From the NCBI GenBank assembly GCA_900539665.1, contig UQCV01000025.1:1-27805 (forward strand): 27,805 nucleotides of DNA, in the 5' to 3' direction. This DNA is from an uncultured Succinivibrionaceae bacterium. Its GTDB lineage: Bacteria; Pseudomonadota; Gammaproteobacteria; Enterobacterales; Succinivibrionaceae. The position numbers and the translations under genes are program-made. Below are positions 26,401 through 27,805 of the stretch, piece by piece (the first letter of the stretch is position 1; the number at the start of each line of letters is the position of its first letter). Under the pieces are notes generated by a model. It saw only the letters and a program-made list of their open reading frames with translations, searched no databases and was not told the DNA's origin.

Positions 26401-27666
26401 CAGAAAGGTAATCGACAACAACAAGCTGGCGTTTAGACGTCTTCTGCCGTATAGGCAGCTCAGAAAGCCGACTGCTTAAAGCGGGAGCTCCTGCAAAAGT
26501 CTTCTGCCGTATAGGCAGCTCAGAAATGTTCCTCAGTGATTACCATGCCGGCGGTGACGTCTTCTGCCGTATAGGCAGCTCAGAAACTGATTCTATCCAT
26601 CCCGACACATTAACTCCAGTCTTCTGCCGTATAGGCAGCTCAGAAAAATACTTACCTCTGAGTCAGTTCGACGACGGTGTCTTCTGCCGTATAGGCAGCT
26701 CAGAAAGTGTAGAACGTCGCTTAGGCTTAGCGGTTGAAGTCTTCTGCCGTATAGGCAGCTCAGAAAGTCATCATGGCAACACAATCACTTTCGGACGCGT
26801 CTTCTGCCGTATAGGCAGCTCAGAAACAACCAAACGATAAATCCCGTCTTAAACCTTTGTCTTCTGCCGTATAGGCAGCTCAGAAATTTAAAGCAGCGAT
26901 TATATGCTTAGCTGTAATGTCTTCTGCCGTATAGGCAGCTCAGAAAGCTTTCTTTGCTGCTTCGCTAAGTGATGGATAGTCTTCTGCCGTATAGGCAGCT
27001 CAGAAATTAATATACCTAATCAGCACCGTGTAGGTCTCGTCTTCTGCCGTATAGGCAGCTCAGAAAGTGTAGGTCTCGCTCACTAGCTCATATTGACTGT
27101 CTTCTGCCGTATAGGCAGCTCAGAAATGACGCTTGTTAAGACCCAAGCTGTAATACATGTCTTCTGCCGTATAGGCAGCTCAGAAAAATGGAAGAAGACT
27201 CTACAGTTTGGCTCTTGAGTCTTCTGCCGTATAGGCAGCTCAGAAAAAACAGAAGCCCACGCCCTGTCTTTGGCCGTAGTCTTCTGCCGTATAGGCAGCT
27301 CAGAAAAATCGATTAAAGAAGATGGCTATACAATGCCAGTCTTCTGCCGTATAGGCAGCTCAGAAATCAGTCAGCCAATCATAAATTGGGTAACAATTGT
27401 CTTCTGCCGTATAGGCAGCTCAGAAATCAAGGTAAAATGCAAAAAACTAGCAATTTTAGTCTTCTGCCGTATAGGCAGCTCAGAAAAAGCGTGTAAAGCT
27501 TAAAGAACTTGAGAAGTAGTCTTCTGCCGTATAGGCAGCTCAGAAAATACTCTTGATTGATGCCTTGAGAGCAGTGATGTCTTCTGCCGTATAGGCAGCT
27601 CAGAAATGTTATAACGTATCTGCATCCGTTCGGAAGCTGTCTTCTGCCGTATAGGCAGCTCAGAAA
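23437..27666 (+). CRISPR. Type I-F CRISPR array, 71 repeats and 70 spacers
   Basis: The 28-nt repeat starts GTCTTCTGCCG and ends GGCAGCTCAGAAA. It contains the I-F hairpin CTGCC-GTATA-GGCAG; Cas6f would cut after the last G of that stem, leaving an 8-nt 5' handle CUCAGAAA. All 71 copies read as identical. Repeat starts are 23437 plus 60 n up to 25837, then 25898 to 26258, then 26319 to 27639. Spacers are 32 nt, except the 41st (25865-25897) and 48th (26286-26318), which are 33 nt. Spacers 34 and 35 are identical. Orientation is set by the cas operon and leader on the left, so spacers near 23465 are the newest. Confidence 0.99.
25445..25536 (+). repeat. Duplicated spacer (numbers 34 and 35)
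   Basis: The 32-nt spacers at 25445-25476 and 25505-25536 are identical and adjacent, so one spacer-repeat unit (60 bp) is doubled. Homologous slippage between repeats is the simple explanation; independent capture of the same protospacer is possible. Confidence 0.95.
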
Positions 27667-27779
27667 TAAAAACTGAAAGAAACTTGTTAGTGCCAAACTG
27701 AAAATGTAGAAATTCGCCAAAGTGAAAATGTCGTTTTTTCAGCTAAAATTTCTTTATAGACCATATAAAGGAGTTTTGT
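27667..27779 (+). mobile_element. Possible left end of an IS21-like insertion sequence after the array
   Basis: Past the last repeat are 24 nt of unassigned sequence, then TGCCAAACTG from 27691. Two near-identical 16-mers, GCCAAACTGAAAATGT (27692-27707) and GCCAAAGTGAAAATGT (27716-27731), start 24 bp apart and differ at one base. Repeated motifs inside the terminus, a TG end and a closely following ORF are features of IS21-family ends. The right end is outside the window, so this stays a proposal. Confidence 0.4.
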
Positions 27780-27805
27780 ATGAGAAAAGACATAGCAGAA
27801 ACACT
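27780..27805 (+). CDS. Start of an ORF cut by the window edge, possibly an IstA-like transposase
   Basis: Only MRKDIAET and a partial codon are visible. AAGGAG at 27768-27773 lies 6 nt before the ATG, a strong start signal. The opening resembles the MRK-I-x-E-x-L start of some IstA proteins, and the repeated motifs just upstream fit an IS end, but eight residues cannot identify a family. Confidence 0.45.

Noticed and set aside
23664..27720. Long open frames across the array on both strands, up to 332 aa, with repeated peptides such as LLPYRQLR and FLSCLYGRR
   Set aside because: They are translations of the CRISPR repeat. The 60-bp unit is a multiple of three and the repeat lacks stops in several frames, so frames stay open through many spacers. 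They are not tandem-repeat proteins.

Overview
The window looks like chromosomal DNA of a fairly AT-rich gammaproteobacterium. The proteins read by eye as close relatives of E. coli or Pseudomonas/Vibrio families: Ung, an FlrA/FleQ-type flagellar regulator, Slt, GalR, YdiJ and IlvIH. A low-GC, flagellated, fermentative member of the Aeromonadales/Succinivibrionaceae would fit, but that placement is inference and no rRNA is present to test it. Every recognised gene is on the + strand.

Layout. 1-1088 is an AT-rich stretch without a convincing gene. 1089-14651 is a housekeeping segment: ung; an FlrA/FleQ-like sigma-54 activator; a soluble lytic transglycosylase; a GalR-like repressor; an M15-type DD-peptidase; a small DUF4870 membrane protein; a giant FAD/Fe-S 2-hydroxyacid dehydrogenase (YdiJ); and the ilvIH pair. 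Most of these genes are separate transcription units, divided by recognisable stem-loop terminators; ilvI and ilvH overlap by one base.

15028-23318 is a complete type I-F (I-F1) CRISPR-Cas operon in the order cas1, cas2-3 fusion, cas8f (csy1), cas5f (csy2), cas7f (csy3), cas6f (csy4). Gaps are 2-24 bases, or genes overlap, so it should be one transcript. It is visibly more AT-rich than the housekeeping genes. A 118-bp leader follows (23319-23436) with a near-consensus IHF site and a perfect TATAAT. The array at 23437-27666 has 71 identical 28-nt repeats and 70 spacers: 68 of 32 nt and two of 33 nt. Cas1 and Cas2-3 would acquire spacers, Cas6f would cut the pre-crRNA at the base of the repeat hairpin, Cas8f/5f/7f/6f would form the Csy surveillance complex, and Cas3 would degrade the target.

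The most informative signal is inside the array. Two pairs of spacers overlap end to start (13 nt and 11 nt), so each pair samples one target. In both pairs the sequence just 5' of the downstream protospacer is CC, so the array itself reveals the expected I-F PAM. The array ends, without a degenerate last repeat, 24 nt before sequence resembling the end of an IS21-like insertion sequence and the first codons of an ORF cut by the window edge. An insertion may therefore have interrupted a still longer array. I did not find a system of an unknown type.
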